Assembly (NCBI RefSeq): GCF_921293095.1
Contig: NC_060253.1
Span: 76,483,992 to 76,547,991, forward strand
Origin: Ischnura elegans
Taxonomy: Eukaryota > Arthropoda > Insecta > Odonata > Coenagrionidae
Direction: 5' to 3'
Length of the DNA: 64,000 bases
Shown here: positions 1 through 11,665 of the stretch, one piece after another
How the letters are laid out: each line of letters begins with the position of its first letter
Position numbering within the stretch: the stretch's first letter is position 1
The notes under the pieces: model-generated
Databases searched by the model: none
Seen by the model: the letters and a program-made list of their open reading frames with translations, nothing else
What the model was told of the DNA's origin: nothing
Made by a program: the position numbers and the translations under genes

Positions 1-13
1 GAAGAAAGAAAAA

Positions 14-85
14 ATATTGCCTCTATTGGAACTCGAACCCGGGACGACAACTAACGCCCTAGACCGCAACGCCACGGCCACATTT
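14..85 (-). repeat. tRNA-like sequence, probably a SINE head
   Basis: Read on the minus strand, a box-B-like motif (GGGTTCGAGTTCC, complement of 28-40) lies about 40 nt downstream of a weak box-A-like stretch at roughly 66-82. The two ends of the candidate do not pair as an acceptor stem, so this is more likely a tRNA-derived SINE or tRNA pseudogene than a working tRNA. It runs close to the window edge, so its extent is uncertain. Confidence 0.3.
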
Positions 86-3000
86 AAGAACAAGTCCTTA
101 CTCAAGGGACGTAATGCTGCGCGAAATCTTTACATGCGAATATCTCTCGAACACGGGCCTATGTGGAAGAAAGCCATGACACTTTTTCTACCTTACCTAT
201 ATAGTTTCAGATAATAACATTTACATCCAGATCCCGAACATCACTTTGGCGATGTCTCCTTGTAAGATCGCGAAAATCTGACTTAGATTTTCAGGTAACT
301 GAGCCAATACTATAAATGGCAGGCCAGTAGCTTAAAAACAGCTTGCTAATATTGAATTAGACCAAATGAACGTGATTTAGACGAAGCATATGATAATATT
401 TGGGTAGGATGCTTAGAGGCTTGATTACTAATCTTTATACCATAGAATCGTCTTTATCTTTGGAAATAAATTTTGCATTTTGCGCTAAGTGTAACATGGT
501 TTTAAGAAGAAAAATGGACGTCGTGAATGAAATAAAACAAGTATTTATGTTGCAAAACAAAAATATATTAACCCAGAGTATATTGTCAATACTGCTCTCT
601 AATGAACTTGAATCCACACGGCATTTTGCAAGCTGTAACGGCAATTAAAGAGGGATAATCTTTACATTGTCACATGTATTTGCTTTCATTCAAAGGAACA
701 ACCCCGAAAAATTGAGAAAATGAATTATATGATTATAGATATGAATATGACGCATGTACGCAAGTTTCAATGAACTAACAATACAAAAGCAAAAAGAACT
801 ATATTCCATTAACTAAGCGTGACTTCACAGAATTCATCAAGAATCGTTAATGAAAAGTAGTTGCACAAGCTTATAATTCTAAATTCTAAGCATTAATTTC
901 TGTTGGTAACTAATGATGCCTAGAAACTTCCAAACTTAGGTTGCGCTCACTTGAACTCACTTATATGTATATTCATTCAAAGTGAACTTAACTTGAGAGT
1001 AGCATTTATTTTGCGTAGAATTCCGCGGTGAGTAGTCGTTGCGTTCATTTTTTCCCTGGCTTACACTGGTTGCTTAATATCTAATGATGATAGCTTCACC
1101 GGAAATGCAGCCAGGATCTTCAGGATATGGATGGAAGAAAAATTGTCCTGTAATTATACGCTTAAGTTGCGGGTTGCAGTTTTTTTCAGCCAGTTTTCCT
1201 CTGATTGGCTGAATTAGTATTGTTTTTCAGTAGTTTTGAGAGTGGGCTCGGTGAAAAAGTCCCCACCAAGCGTGGGAGAACCAGTTGCCATCATCTCTAT
1301 TGAATTTTCTTGTAGCCCTGTCAAATTCTGGAAGGAAGTCAGGAGAGTCCGTCGCAATCGGACGTCAAAAGTTGGCGAAAATCCGGGAAACACGGTCGCT
1401 TCCTGTGAGCAGAGTTATTTCGTTCAAAAAAGAAAATTTTTGAGGAAGCCTTGGTCAGGCATTCTTTTGATTGCCCTGCCCACGCGTTCATTCTTTCATT
1501 TTCTACCCTTAATTCATCCCGTTTGATTTTACCGTTTTTTCTCAAGCCAGATACATCGAAGAGCAAGAGAGGGAAATTATATGACTGTCTTGCCTTCGGG
1601 AATTTTATAGCGGTGTCCACTCATCTGAACATTTCCAGCTATAGAAGAATACGACGAAAGTGAAAGCTAAAGAAAAATTCGATGAAAAAATGACTTTAGC
1701 GCTAAACAAAGGAGGTATTTTATTCTCTCCGAGTCTCCGTTTAGAGATTTTCCCGCAGACAAGATGTTCTTGGCAAAATAAATCTTTGGCATATGGCATA
1801 GAATCCTGGGCATAGAACTTAGAAAAATAGATCGACAGCAACTAGATTCCTTAGTGTAGCCAATCACCTGAGCGATACTGTATAGAAAAGATAACGATAG
1901 ATACAAACTCCCAAACATCTGGTTTAAAGATGCCTGGTATCCATGGGGGATATATTCGACAGGTCGTATTTGAAAGACAAAGCTAAAAGATCGCACTTAC
2001 TGATGAAATGGGTGTCGAATTGATAATTACATAAGAAATGGAGAAGTTATCTGCCAGAAAGAGAACTAAGAGCATAAAAATAGCTACATAGATTATAGAA
2101 ATGAAATTTGAAATAAGGAAGAAAGGGTAGTCCGATGGCCAAACCGATTAGAACACGACGATAATGAACACAAACGTAGGAAATGTGAGTGCAGTAATTA
2201 CTGCCTGATAGAATTAAAGGCCAAACATAATGTTTTGGTCATAAAATGCATATTTGGAGGATTTAAAATCATTAATTATACTGATGTGACGATAATTTTG
2301 ATGATTCCTGGTATCCAAAGAGAGATAGAGTTGTTGGAAAAGATGCTTACTGCTATCCGAGTTGCGAAACGCGCATTTTATGCATTTTTCTTCAATTATT
2401 TCATACTCATGCCAATTGATAGCACCAGTCGAACTTTGAACATGAAATGAAGAAAATTCACGTCGACAGCCCATGGGTTATTTTAGAAATGGAGGTTTCT
2501 TCACCGAAATACGACAATCATAAAGTCAGATTTGATGACATGAGACTAAAAATCCTGTTTGAAAACTTTTTATCCTTTTCTTCAATGTATGTTTCGACTT
2601 AACATAAAAGCAGAATTTTTTAAATGGAATTTCGAATTTCTATTCAAAGTCTTGATAGATAATACGATAGGTCCAGTAATATACACTAAAAAAACTTTGT
2701 ATTTATCATTGCATTGAGTGTTCTAACAGAACTTCAAGCGGCATGTGCTGTGGGAATGATTGTCAGGGGAACCTATTGTACTTCTTGTGTTGAATGTCAC
2801 TGGGCCTAATGCGTGCAGCTTAACAATGCAGCTGATTGCTAAAGGTGAACACATGCTGAATAATTCTTTTTTTGCGTGTGGAAACTGCACGCTCTAAAGA
2901 AGAGCGATAATTACAGCGTGATGGAACTTGAGACTCTCTACCAAGGAACACTTTGACTTCTAGGGAAACCTATCAAACTAAGTTGGGAGGATGAAGCAAG

Positions 3001-6000
3001 TCACGTCGTAACCCCTTATAAAGCGACGAGAAAACACTATTGTTTTAAGATGGATCGCTCCAATTAAGCAGAGGAAGTAGTGTTTGTATTTCGGAGGCGA
3101 AATGTGGGTCGTTCTGGGGTTAACTCGGGGATTAACGGAATTCTGGGAATATGAAGCCATGATAAGGGGATAGGGGGAAGATGTCAGTGTCACTACTCCC
3201 GCTGCGCAGTTAACCTCCTAATCCCCGAAGTAATAAGGACAGAGGAGTGTGTGACTAGAGATTCAAGAGCTCTACTCACGTGCTGGTTTTATGCCTTCGT
3301 CCGCGCGCCATGGCATGTAATGAAGTCGATGATCATGCAAATACCTGCTGCAACAGATTATTCAAAGATCCTTGTGGACTTAAACACTTCTCTATTTTCT
3401 TTTTTTTCACATTTCTCCGGTTTTCAGAGGGTTTTATTTTCCTGGATCTCGACGTGAGACTCTGCTTCGTTCAAAATGTTTCCTGATCATGCCTCCTTTG
3501 GGTTTCAAAACAAAAGCGTAGTTTAAAAGCGTCACAGCAGGTGTTAGGAGTCAGAATCGGCGTGGAAAATAGAATGAGTAAAAATGTGTAAGCATTAACA
3601 AAGTTGAAGATGGCGTGAGAGAGAATTTCCGGTAAGGATTGATATAATTGATCTTAATACCACTTGTTAGGATTAGCTGGGACACATGAAAGAAGCTTGA
3701 GAATAATATACCATCCATTTTGAAGACAAAAATACCAGCAAACCAGGGCATAGATTCCCAAAAAAGTAAAGAGGGATACAAATATAGTATTACTGGGGCC
3801 AATAAAGAGTTCACTGATTATAATAGAATCAAATTTACAGTTTTTCCCAGAAGTTTGTGAAAATACTACCTGGGTTTATGTTATGCCATAGACTTACTAT
3901 ATGGTTATATATTTCTCAATGAATTTAGGAGGTTAACAAAATAAATTTGTCGGTTACTTATTTGAAAAGTTGTCTTTCACATTAAATGCTATTACTAGCG
4001 ATATTTACCTTAGTACACAAATTATGGCACAGATTATATTAAACGAATCATGAAACAGGAATAGGAATATAAAAATACAACTCCACACACTAGCAGGTTT
4101 AGCTCTCAGTAAGAAATAGATTTAAGAAAAGAAAGCAGAAGAAAGATAAGATTTAGAAAAAGGAACAACGCTGTCGAGCTTAAGGAAATTGAAAACACGA
4201 ACCATGGATACCACATGCGCACGGTCTTAAGATACTGGAAGATGATTTGATGAAGCAATATGTTACAACCTAGAAGACTGGCTTATGTCACAAGACTCCA
4301 TGAAACATTTCAAGCAAAGCGAAACTTCCCTTCCCTTCAAGCACACACTATCTATCCACGGGAGAACAATTCCGTCATGCAAAAACACAATAACCAACCG
4401 AAAATATTATCATGACAGTGAATATATTTTTCCTATGACAGAGCACTTTAAATTCAATATACGAAGAAACGAGAAAATGGAATTAATCTGGGACACTGAG
4501 GGGCATGACTCCAACAATATATAGGTTGAAGAATGTTTACATCGATGAAACAAGCACATCTGTTTCAGGAAACAGGACTAAGACATGACTTCTGAACATA
4601 TAAAACAGTGAAGAAGCAAGCATGTTGATTTAGCGAAAACGAAAGCATTTCTCGACATGCAAAAAAAAAAACGATTTAACCCACCAGCAGATTAAAAAAT
4701 TGGACATGCCTTGAAGATATTTTTTACTTACGGATGTCAAAATAATAAGATGTTGGCGATTGCTCCACCCGAGAAAGGGAAAAACGAAGAACCAGGACGT
4801 CGAGTAAGTTTTTTTCTCAGCAGTCACTCGCTTTGATATTTTTTCTATAACACTGTATTTGCATTATTGTTTTCGTATTAAATATGGTTTTATTTATCGT
4901 GGCTAGCTTCTAATGATTTCACAGAGTATCATAAGTTAAAAAAAAATTTATGCGTATTCATGCAAATTTTCCGAGCTAATATTTTTCGTTGATAAATATT
5001 TATTGCCACTTCTCTGTAAATAAGGCATAAGAGATTGAAATTAAAGGACAAACTGAAACCTCCAGTATTGAATTAGGTTCAGTGAAATGGATTGAATTTT
5101 TAAAGACTAGTTTTAAATGGTATAAATATGACATGGCGCCACGGGGGTTTTCAAATAGGATCTGCTGAATATTAAAATACTTTTATGCCTTTGCGGTGCA
5201 GTTATTTTGTTTTTAGTACTTATTTCTGACTCCATACTACTCGTTTCTATAACCATATTGATTACAGCTAAACAACGCATATTTTGATCAATAAATTATC
5301 CAATAGCGATAGGAATTGCACGAGACCCTGACTGGCAATGTTTGTAAGTGTGAAAAAATTCATGGAAATCATGTAGGGTGATAGGTTTTACTTAACAATG
5401 CAAGTAGGTTGTAAAGTTACCAAAGTAGTCGCCGCTTCTTGCTAAGAAAGTAACATAAGTGCATTAATGGTTTACTTTATTACCCTATAATCTCCTTCAT
5501 CGCCATTTGGTATGAATAATTGGCATCAAAATTATATTATTCCTTCCGCACTTCTTTAGGTTTTAGAGGTAAAATTTTAAAAACACTAATATAATGGTGA
5601 AACAAGAAACTTTGAAAAACGACACAAAGTTTTCCAAAGAAAATATAGTTTTAATGAAGACAATCAATGAACGATACATCATTCAGTAAATTGGTCGAAG
5701 CTCACGAGTTGGAAACCAACAACGTTCATACATATATTTAACACCCAAACATGCTTACAACAGTAAAACTTTTCATAGTTTCATAATTTTCATTGGACAT
5801 TAGAACAAAATATTTAGGCTACATAAGCCGTCGTAACAGATTTGACAAATATAATGGCATGAAAGAGCTGATTATATTAATTTCATGTTTAGGAAATTTA
5901 CGTTGTGGGTTACCCAATATATACTTGGAGTACACTAATTTCGACCGTTATCAGTGAAAAGAGAATCTTAAAAACACTACACAAAAATATTTCATTTTAA

Positions 6001-9000
6001 AAGGAACCACTCACTATGGTCAGCCAAACTCTTGTAGTTGTATAAATAATTACCTAATGATAAACATGGCACCACGTCAGCATAAAAAATTAAGACAAGG
6101 TGAACAAAATCATTGCACATTAGGAGAAAAATGTATTTTCTTCAGATTTCAGACAAATACTGGAACCGTTCCCTGAAAATCACACTTTTCATTTGGATTT
6201 CCACAGTTGTCATTTTTGAAAAACATGTGCGCAAGATAGGATTATATACAACCTGCAAGTATTTCCTCATTAAAATATTATCACTATGCAGGAAAAGTTC
6301 AACAAATCACCAATTAGATATATAAAATAGAAGAATTTTTAAACAATTGACGACAAAGAAGTATAAAATTGAATTACGCGTGTCGAACTAACTTCAGAAC
6401 TTTCTCTTGAAACAACTACAGTAAGTTGAGGCTCCGTTGTTCGGATCCATGGTTATATCCCTTCTATTTCATGCAAATTCTTCCTCATGTTAGACTTCAT
6501 AATAGTTTTGATGTCGTTTCAGGGTAAATGACTAAAAATCCTTCTTGAATCTAATTTCACAAAAGGGTTTTTACCAAACTTGCATTTGTTCTGCAAAATT
6601 TCATAATATACCGCATTCAACTTTATTTAGCTGGAATAAATGAAATTTTACCTGATAAGAAAAAAAATATTATAACAAATAAACATTTAACTAGGAAAAA
6701 TATTCGCTTTCCTGAGGAAGCAAAAGCAGGACTGTGAGACGTCAGGTAATCTTAAATCACAAAGCACATTCCCTCTGATTTCTTATTCAGGCGACTCTCA
6801 CTGATCTTGTAAAATCACCAATTTATATTTATACATTCGAAAAAAGTGTCATCCGTTTAAGATCGGTAGCTGAACTTTAAATAGCCCACAGGAAACGCAA
6901 CAAAAAAACATAGGGCTTACTGCTGCAGATAGTAAAAATAGATGCGTAGATTTACAACATTAAAACCAAGTGATGAGTGTCTACAATGGTTAATGGTAAC
7001 CAGTAGCAACTGATTTTACTTTAAAAATAGAGTATTATCCGTATATACTCGGAGATTTTTTTAAATCAGAGGAATAGAAGTCACCACTCGCTCTAATGCC
7101 GCCGGCGATTCGACAAATTCTATACCCGTTCATCAGCAATAAAACTAGAACTCCGCTGAAGATTGTCTTACAAATATATCCTCCATACAAAATCCTTGAG
7201 AAGAAAATATGACTCTTGAAAGATAGGAAACAGATCTTATCTTTGAAACATTAGAAAATGATATCCGTCTGTCCAAGGAAAGCGATTCAAATAATTTTCA
7301 AGATACAGGTATTTCAGAACTAGTGCACAATCATTGAAGGTATCTGGATGTTTTATCTTCCTTCTTTAAGCGTGATGAATACTCAGCGGCTAAAAGGTGT
7401 CCTTTTCTCAGGCCTACATGAAATTTACAAGTTCAAATCCATGAACCTGTAAGGCATAAATGCTTTCTTGAAATACAGAGCTGTATATTCTGAGATCAAC
7501 CAGAGTTGTATATTCTGAAAATACTAAAACCAAGCAAGCAATGTCTGTATTGGTTAATGGTAACCTACAGCATTAAAAGAGGCGCCAAACCTGGAATGAT
7601 CTACCTTGAAAAGTCTTTTCAACTACCTTAAAATCAAGGGATCAGAGAATATTCTCACCCTTATTATTTGATTACTGTTTTACTTATGAAGGCCTGGTGA
7701 AACGCCCGCAGGCAATACAAACTCATGAATGACTGAGTTAAGTAAGGTTGAGTAAATTAAATAAGAAAATGGAAAGAAAATAAGAAGGTTCTCTCGCAAA
7801 GTGAGCCTAGGTATTCAATAGGTAAATATGAGGTCATTACACCGCAGAGAATTCTGGGGAGATACCTCTTATTTTGTGGTTTGCTAGTTGGACTGATGTT
7901 CAATTGCAACAATAAAATTGGTAGAAACAGAATTGCAAAAAATACGTGGGGTGTTTTAGTTAACTTCGATTTAAGTTTGATGTCCGTTTACCGTCTAAAT
8001 GCATAAGGTTTGGACGGATAACTTCTCCGTAGTCAATGTATCATCAAGTACTTTCAGAAGTATCCAATTGGGCGGATATTGACAATAATCACCAATTAAA
8101 TAGATGTTACTTAAAACGTAAAGATATGGCTTCATTATGCTAGGAAATATGTCGTCTAAATTAACCAAATAACTGGATAAAACAGTGGAGCCAATTTAAT
8201 GTGGAGAACTGAAGGTAACCAGTGTTGATTCTACAACCGATTAGCAGATATTTAAAATCCTCAGAATACATATCTCCCATTGATCCTATATGTCAGCAAT
8301 ACATTAAGGTAGATCCGACTTATTGGTCACCCTGTGATTCCTAGCAAGAAAAGTTGGAATATTCTGATGGGATGGTAAGAAAGCTTACATTCCACCTTCA
8401 CCAACAAACTTGTATGAAACTTGGCATCCATTAAAATTAAGAGCACCTACTTGGTGCACTGCATTTTAATGCGTCCACTCTGATTTTTCTTCAATTTTGA
8501 GACTGAAGGCACCCAGTTTAAAGCTTGAGGCCCACTGTTATGAACCGCAATATTTAAGATTATTACGAGCGGTTAAGAACAATGCGTAGTCGCGCCAGGA
8601 CAAAGTATAGGGCAGCCTCCAAAGAGCGATGACGACGTTGTGGAACAACTAAATACAATCATGATGCAAACGGTTCAGGTAAACCTGGCCTTGAATCTTG
8701 AGTATGATGCCACCCAACCACCCAATTCAATATTATTCCAGTGTATCCTAATCCAGTATATCCTACACTTCAAAACCTGAGGATTCCAACCGGATTGCAA
8801 TCATTTAGGATTTAACCAACTTGAAGGATACATGAAAATTGTAGTACCACATTGGACTCAGATTTATCAAACATTCATACCCAGTCTTTCAAGAACTTGT
8901 GGAGAAACTGCAAACCCCTGACCCACGGATATCCTCCCTCAGCAGTACCATCTAAATATGTAGTTAGAACGTAGACGATTATGATGGGGTCAAAAGTGAC

Positions 9001-9180
9001 TCTAGGATCGCGTTTCACAAATAAATAAAGTGAGGATTGTCAAACATTAAAAAGTAGACTCTTCATTTAAACTCAGAATTTTTTTAGTTGGTGAAACATC
9101 AAAAGATGTGGAGCAGCTCAACCAGAACGTTCGATTCATAACATGTACCACTGTCCCAGACAATTCAAGAGTTTTGGTTC
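86..9180. other. gene-free AT-rich DNA downstream of Pdfr
   Basis: No ORF here resembles a known protein, and no exon with paired splice sites could be supported. All open frames are short (109 residues or fewer) and frequently overlap on opposite strands, as expected by chance. Degenerate repeats are visible, for example 6961-7010 against 7523-7570, which share a block around TGGTTAATGGTAACC. There is also a small tandem repeat at 7477-7520 containing GTATATTCTGA twice. The stretch is probably intergenic, or distal 3' sequence of the receptor gene. Confidence 0.5.
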
Positions 9181-9182
9181 CA

Positions 9183-9245
9183 CTTATCTTTATTTTGAGA
9201 TCCTCTGATCTGTAATTCCTATTTTTTTTGTAAATTTTTGTCAAT
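9183..9245 (+). repeat. degenerate repeat, copy 1 (partner at 11605)
   Basis: This stretch shares a block with 11605-11665: TTTTGAGA, then CCTC, then GATCTGTAAT, followed in both places by T-rich sequence. By eye the match weakens but continues for some tens of bases past the core. The two copies flank the GC-rich terminal exon of Pdfr in the same orientation. Confidence 0.45.
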
Positions 9246-9734
9246 CAAACCAAAATTTTGGTCCTAATATGTTAACTTGTAGAAAATAAGATGCTGGTAG
9301 AACTGTAGGAAAGTTTTGATCCCATGGAACCCACAACTTCGAATAAATTTTAGAAATATTAAGACGTAAATTACCAGTTAGTTCAGCAAAGGACGAACGC
9401 AGAATTTATAAAAGCCCCGGAAGATTGAGTAAAAATAATTGCAATATTTTTTTGTCACCATATTAATCAATGGTGTACTGTTAGTTCTCGCCACTACAAA
9501 CACCGATAGAAAACCTATGACCCTGGTGATATTGTCGGAATTCTACCAGAAGCTGTAAATTTGAATCTATCGTAAATTATACTAGCCAACTTGAAACTGG
9601 CTTGAGGACCATTGAGGTGTGAATAACTGAAGATGTCAAGAGATGATTGATTGAGGACTATGTATACGTAAATTATGCTAACTAATAAATTTGCCACTTT
9701 TCAATGGAATATGTTTGAGCTTCTGAACTTTGAA

Positions 9735-10182
9735 CTTAAATTGTTTTATTCCTTGGATCTTTAACTGCTTTTGGGGCGTCCAGTTCGATGTTCACCTCCA
9801 CAAAACCTTAACTTGCGAGGACAGTTGAGAGCCTTGTAGACGTGAAGCATCTACTGAGGCTAACTTTGAATTATTTACTTTTATATAGCTCCTGAACTTT
9901 ACGCCAAATTTGGGATCACTGAATCATTTTTCGCTAAAAAAAACCACCCACGTATGGCGACCTCGTTGAACCTCGATTAATAAAAAACCCTTGATTCATC
10001 AACTGGCTCCTGGTACCACTAAGTCACCAATTTAATTTTTTGCCCTTCGTCCAAAAGCCGATAGTTTATGCTTGCTTTTCAAGCCCTTTGTCCAACAGTG
10101 AAAGTCGGCCATTGGCAACACATTAAGTCCGCCGACCACGGAACATTGAACCTCGATTGCCGTAACCTTTGGTTTTATCAAC
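9735..10182 (-). repeat. Pdfr 3' flank with degenerate copies of the exon end
   Basis: This is the region just after the Pdfr stop codon in gene orientation, presumably including the 3' UTR. Three diverged, similarly ordered blocks are visible. The block at about 10140-10230, containing TTGAACCTCGATT and GGGGCGTCC, includes the true coding end. A second at about 9968-10020 repeats TTGAACCTCGATT and ATCAACT. A third at 9745-9815 repeats GGGGCGTCC followed by TTCACCTCCAC. In minus orientation the third block reads GFVEVNIELDAPK in the frame that matches GFVAVSAEPDAPE at the real C-terminus, but a TAA directly precedes it. No clear polyadenylation signal could be chosen; an ATTAAA hexamer occurs on the minus strand near 10030. 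Confidence 0.45.
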
Positions 10183-10851
10183 TTACTCAGGGGCGTCCGG
10201 CTCGGCGCTCACCGCCACGAATCCCCTCCTGCAGCAGTAATAGAAGGCCCCGTCTGGCCCGGGGCCCCCGACCTCACCGACGCCGACCTCCTGGGCTCCG
10301 ATCCCATCGTCCTCACAGTCGTCCTCCTCGTCTTCCTCGCCTCTCCTCCGCCCCCGGCGGCCCTTCTTGCAGCACCAGCAACCTCCACCGCACACGGCAC
10401 TCAGTTCCACCCCCACTCCGCCCCGGGGGGCTTCCGTCCTCTCCTCCAGGCGCACTCGGCGACTCCGCCTCCGGCCCCCGGAGGACGAGCGCCCCCTGTC
10501 TTCCTCCTCTTCCTCCTCGTCCTCTTCTTCCTCGTCTCCCGCCCCGCTGGGGGCGGTGGAGGCCCTCCTGAGCCTGTTCCTCCGGCTACGCCGCCTCCGC
10601 CACCTCCGGCTCCAGTCCTCCTCGCCCCCGGAGCCGGTCCCCGTGCCCCGCCTCCGGCTCCTGCCCCCGGAGCCGCCCTCCGACTCGCCCCCGCGATTGT
10701 CGCCCCCGCCCCCCGCGTCGCCGTCCTCGCCCCCGCCACGGTCCGCCACGAAGACGCTGCTGAATGCGCTGTTCCTCCGCTGTTGCGCACCGAAGATGTC
10801 CCTCCGTATGGACAGGTAGACGGACACGCTCTTCCCCACCGCAGTCCTCAC
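10183..10851 (-). CDS. Pdfr: Pdfr terminal exon: end of TM7 motif and C-tail
   Basis: The exon starts after the acceptor TTCTCACAG with GTG AGG, so NGE of the previous exon continues as NGE|VRTAVGKSVSVYLSIRR, as expected for helix 8 of a class B receptor. It encodes 222 residues and ends in TAA at 10183-10185. The first 35 or so residues look like a normal membrane-proximal tail. The rest is low complexity: Gly/Asp/Glu at 38-62, an Arg-rich block at 80-96, an acidic run at 106-118, a Cys cluster at 154-161, a second acidic run at 171-182, and YYCC at 204-207. The cysteines could be palmitoylated (inference). The DNA is by eye around two-thirds GC, against mostly one-third around it. The unrelated open frames on the other strand and in other minus-strand frames are consequences of this composition. 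The stop codon overlaps a GTAAGT donor-like string, so a further exon cannot be excluded. Confidence 0.85.
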   Translation of the reverse strand: MRTAVGKSVSVYLSIRRDIFGAQQRRNSAFSSVFVADRGGGEDGDAGGGGDNRGGESEGGSGGRSRRRGTGTGSGGEEDWSRRWRRRRSRRNRLRRASTAPSGAGDEEEEDEEEEEEDRGRSSSGGRRRSRRVRLEERTEAPRGGVGVELSAVCGGGCWCCKKGRRGRRRGEEDEEDDCEDDGIGAQEVGVGEVGGPGPDGAFYYCCRRGFVAVSAEPDAPE

Positions 10852-10994
10852 CTGTGAGAAAATACCAGATAGGCTCTTATTGCCTTAATAAAGAAATTGC
10901 CAAATCCACTGATACGAATTGAAATGGATGCAAGGGAATTCACTCAAGGAGGGAATCGCTAGTAAGTTTTAATAATAACGAGCCACACATGGGG

Positions 10995-11258
10995 ATCGGA
11001 TTGGTGTGGTGGGTATATAGTTGGCTTCCCACCCCGTGGGCTTGGGTTCAAATCCCGGCGGTGGTAGAGAATTTTCAGGGGCAGCCTGAGCGCAGGACCC
11101 CTCGGATGGGACGTTAAGCCGTGGTCCCCTTGGCGCCTTTCGTTAAGAGCAGGCTAATACCGACGCCGGGTTTTTCTACACCCTTCCTTTCCCTTCCCTC
11201 ATTTAACAAATGACCTAAAGTGTCGGTAGCCCCCTTCAAATACCATGCCATACGAACG
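10995..11258 (+). repeat. tRNA-derived SINE, copy 1
   Basis: The element begins with a tRNA-like head (TTGGTGTGGTGG...) containing the box-B sequence GGTTCAAATCC at 11045-11055. It continues with a body that includes GGCGCCTTTCGTTAAGAGCA and GACGCCGGGTTT and ends near ACCATGCCATAC. A second copy with the same order of blocks lies at 42914-43218. Two independent copies sharing the head, body and end establish it as a dispersed SINE family rather than a chance tRNA resemblance. It sits inside the last Pdfr intron, only about 150 bp upstream of the tail exon, and is antisense to the gene. Confidence 0.85.
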
Positions 11259-11604
11259 GCACGTGGCCCATGCACAAGAATTAGCGCACAAGGGAACCAT
11301 GCTCAGTATTAGGTCTGTACGTCATCGACGCATCTACAAAAGGGTTAAGGCTGTCGATTTTTCGTTCTAAATAGCTCAAGAAGTACCTCGTTGGATCGAA
11401 AAAATAGAAAGATGAAGCTTTTTATTGTCTTTTTCAAAATCCATCTAAATGTACATAATATCTAGCGAGACAACTGCAGAATTTTATTGCCATATTCATA
11501 GTATTTAAAACGCTATTTACATTGAGTTACAGATTGCGTTGCCACATGATCAGCGTTTTTCACTTTCACGAATGACTTCATTGTTGTGGTTCTAAGCAAT
11601 CTTA

Positions 11605-11665
11605 ATTTTGAGAACCTCCGATCTGTAATCCATAATTTATGCAATTTTTTTGCTATCATTCAAAA
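11605..11665 (+). repeat. degenerate repeat, copy 2 (partner at 9183)
   Basis: This copy shares TTTTGAGA..CCTC.GATCTGTAAT and following T-rich sequence with 9183-9245, in the same orientation, on the opposite side of the GC-rich terminal exon. The similarity is old and patchy. Confidence 0.45.

Noticed and set aside
10209..10790. Two further minus-strand frames in the same GC-rich block
   Set aside because: They are Ala/Gly/Arg-rich out-of-frame readings of the same exon and do not join the receptor frame.
10068..10819. Long plus-strand open frames (167 and 150 codons) opposite the Pdfr tail exon
   Set aside because: They are Pro/Ser/Arg-rich shadows of the GC-rich minus-strand exon. The minus frame is proved by the TM7 junction NGE|VRT and its splice acceptor.
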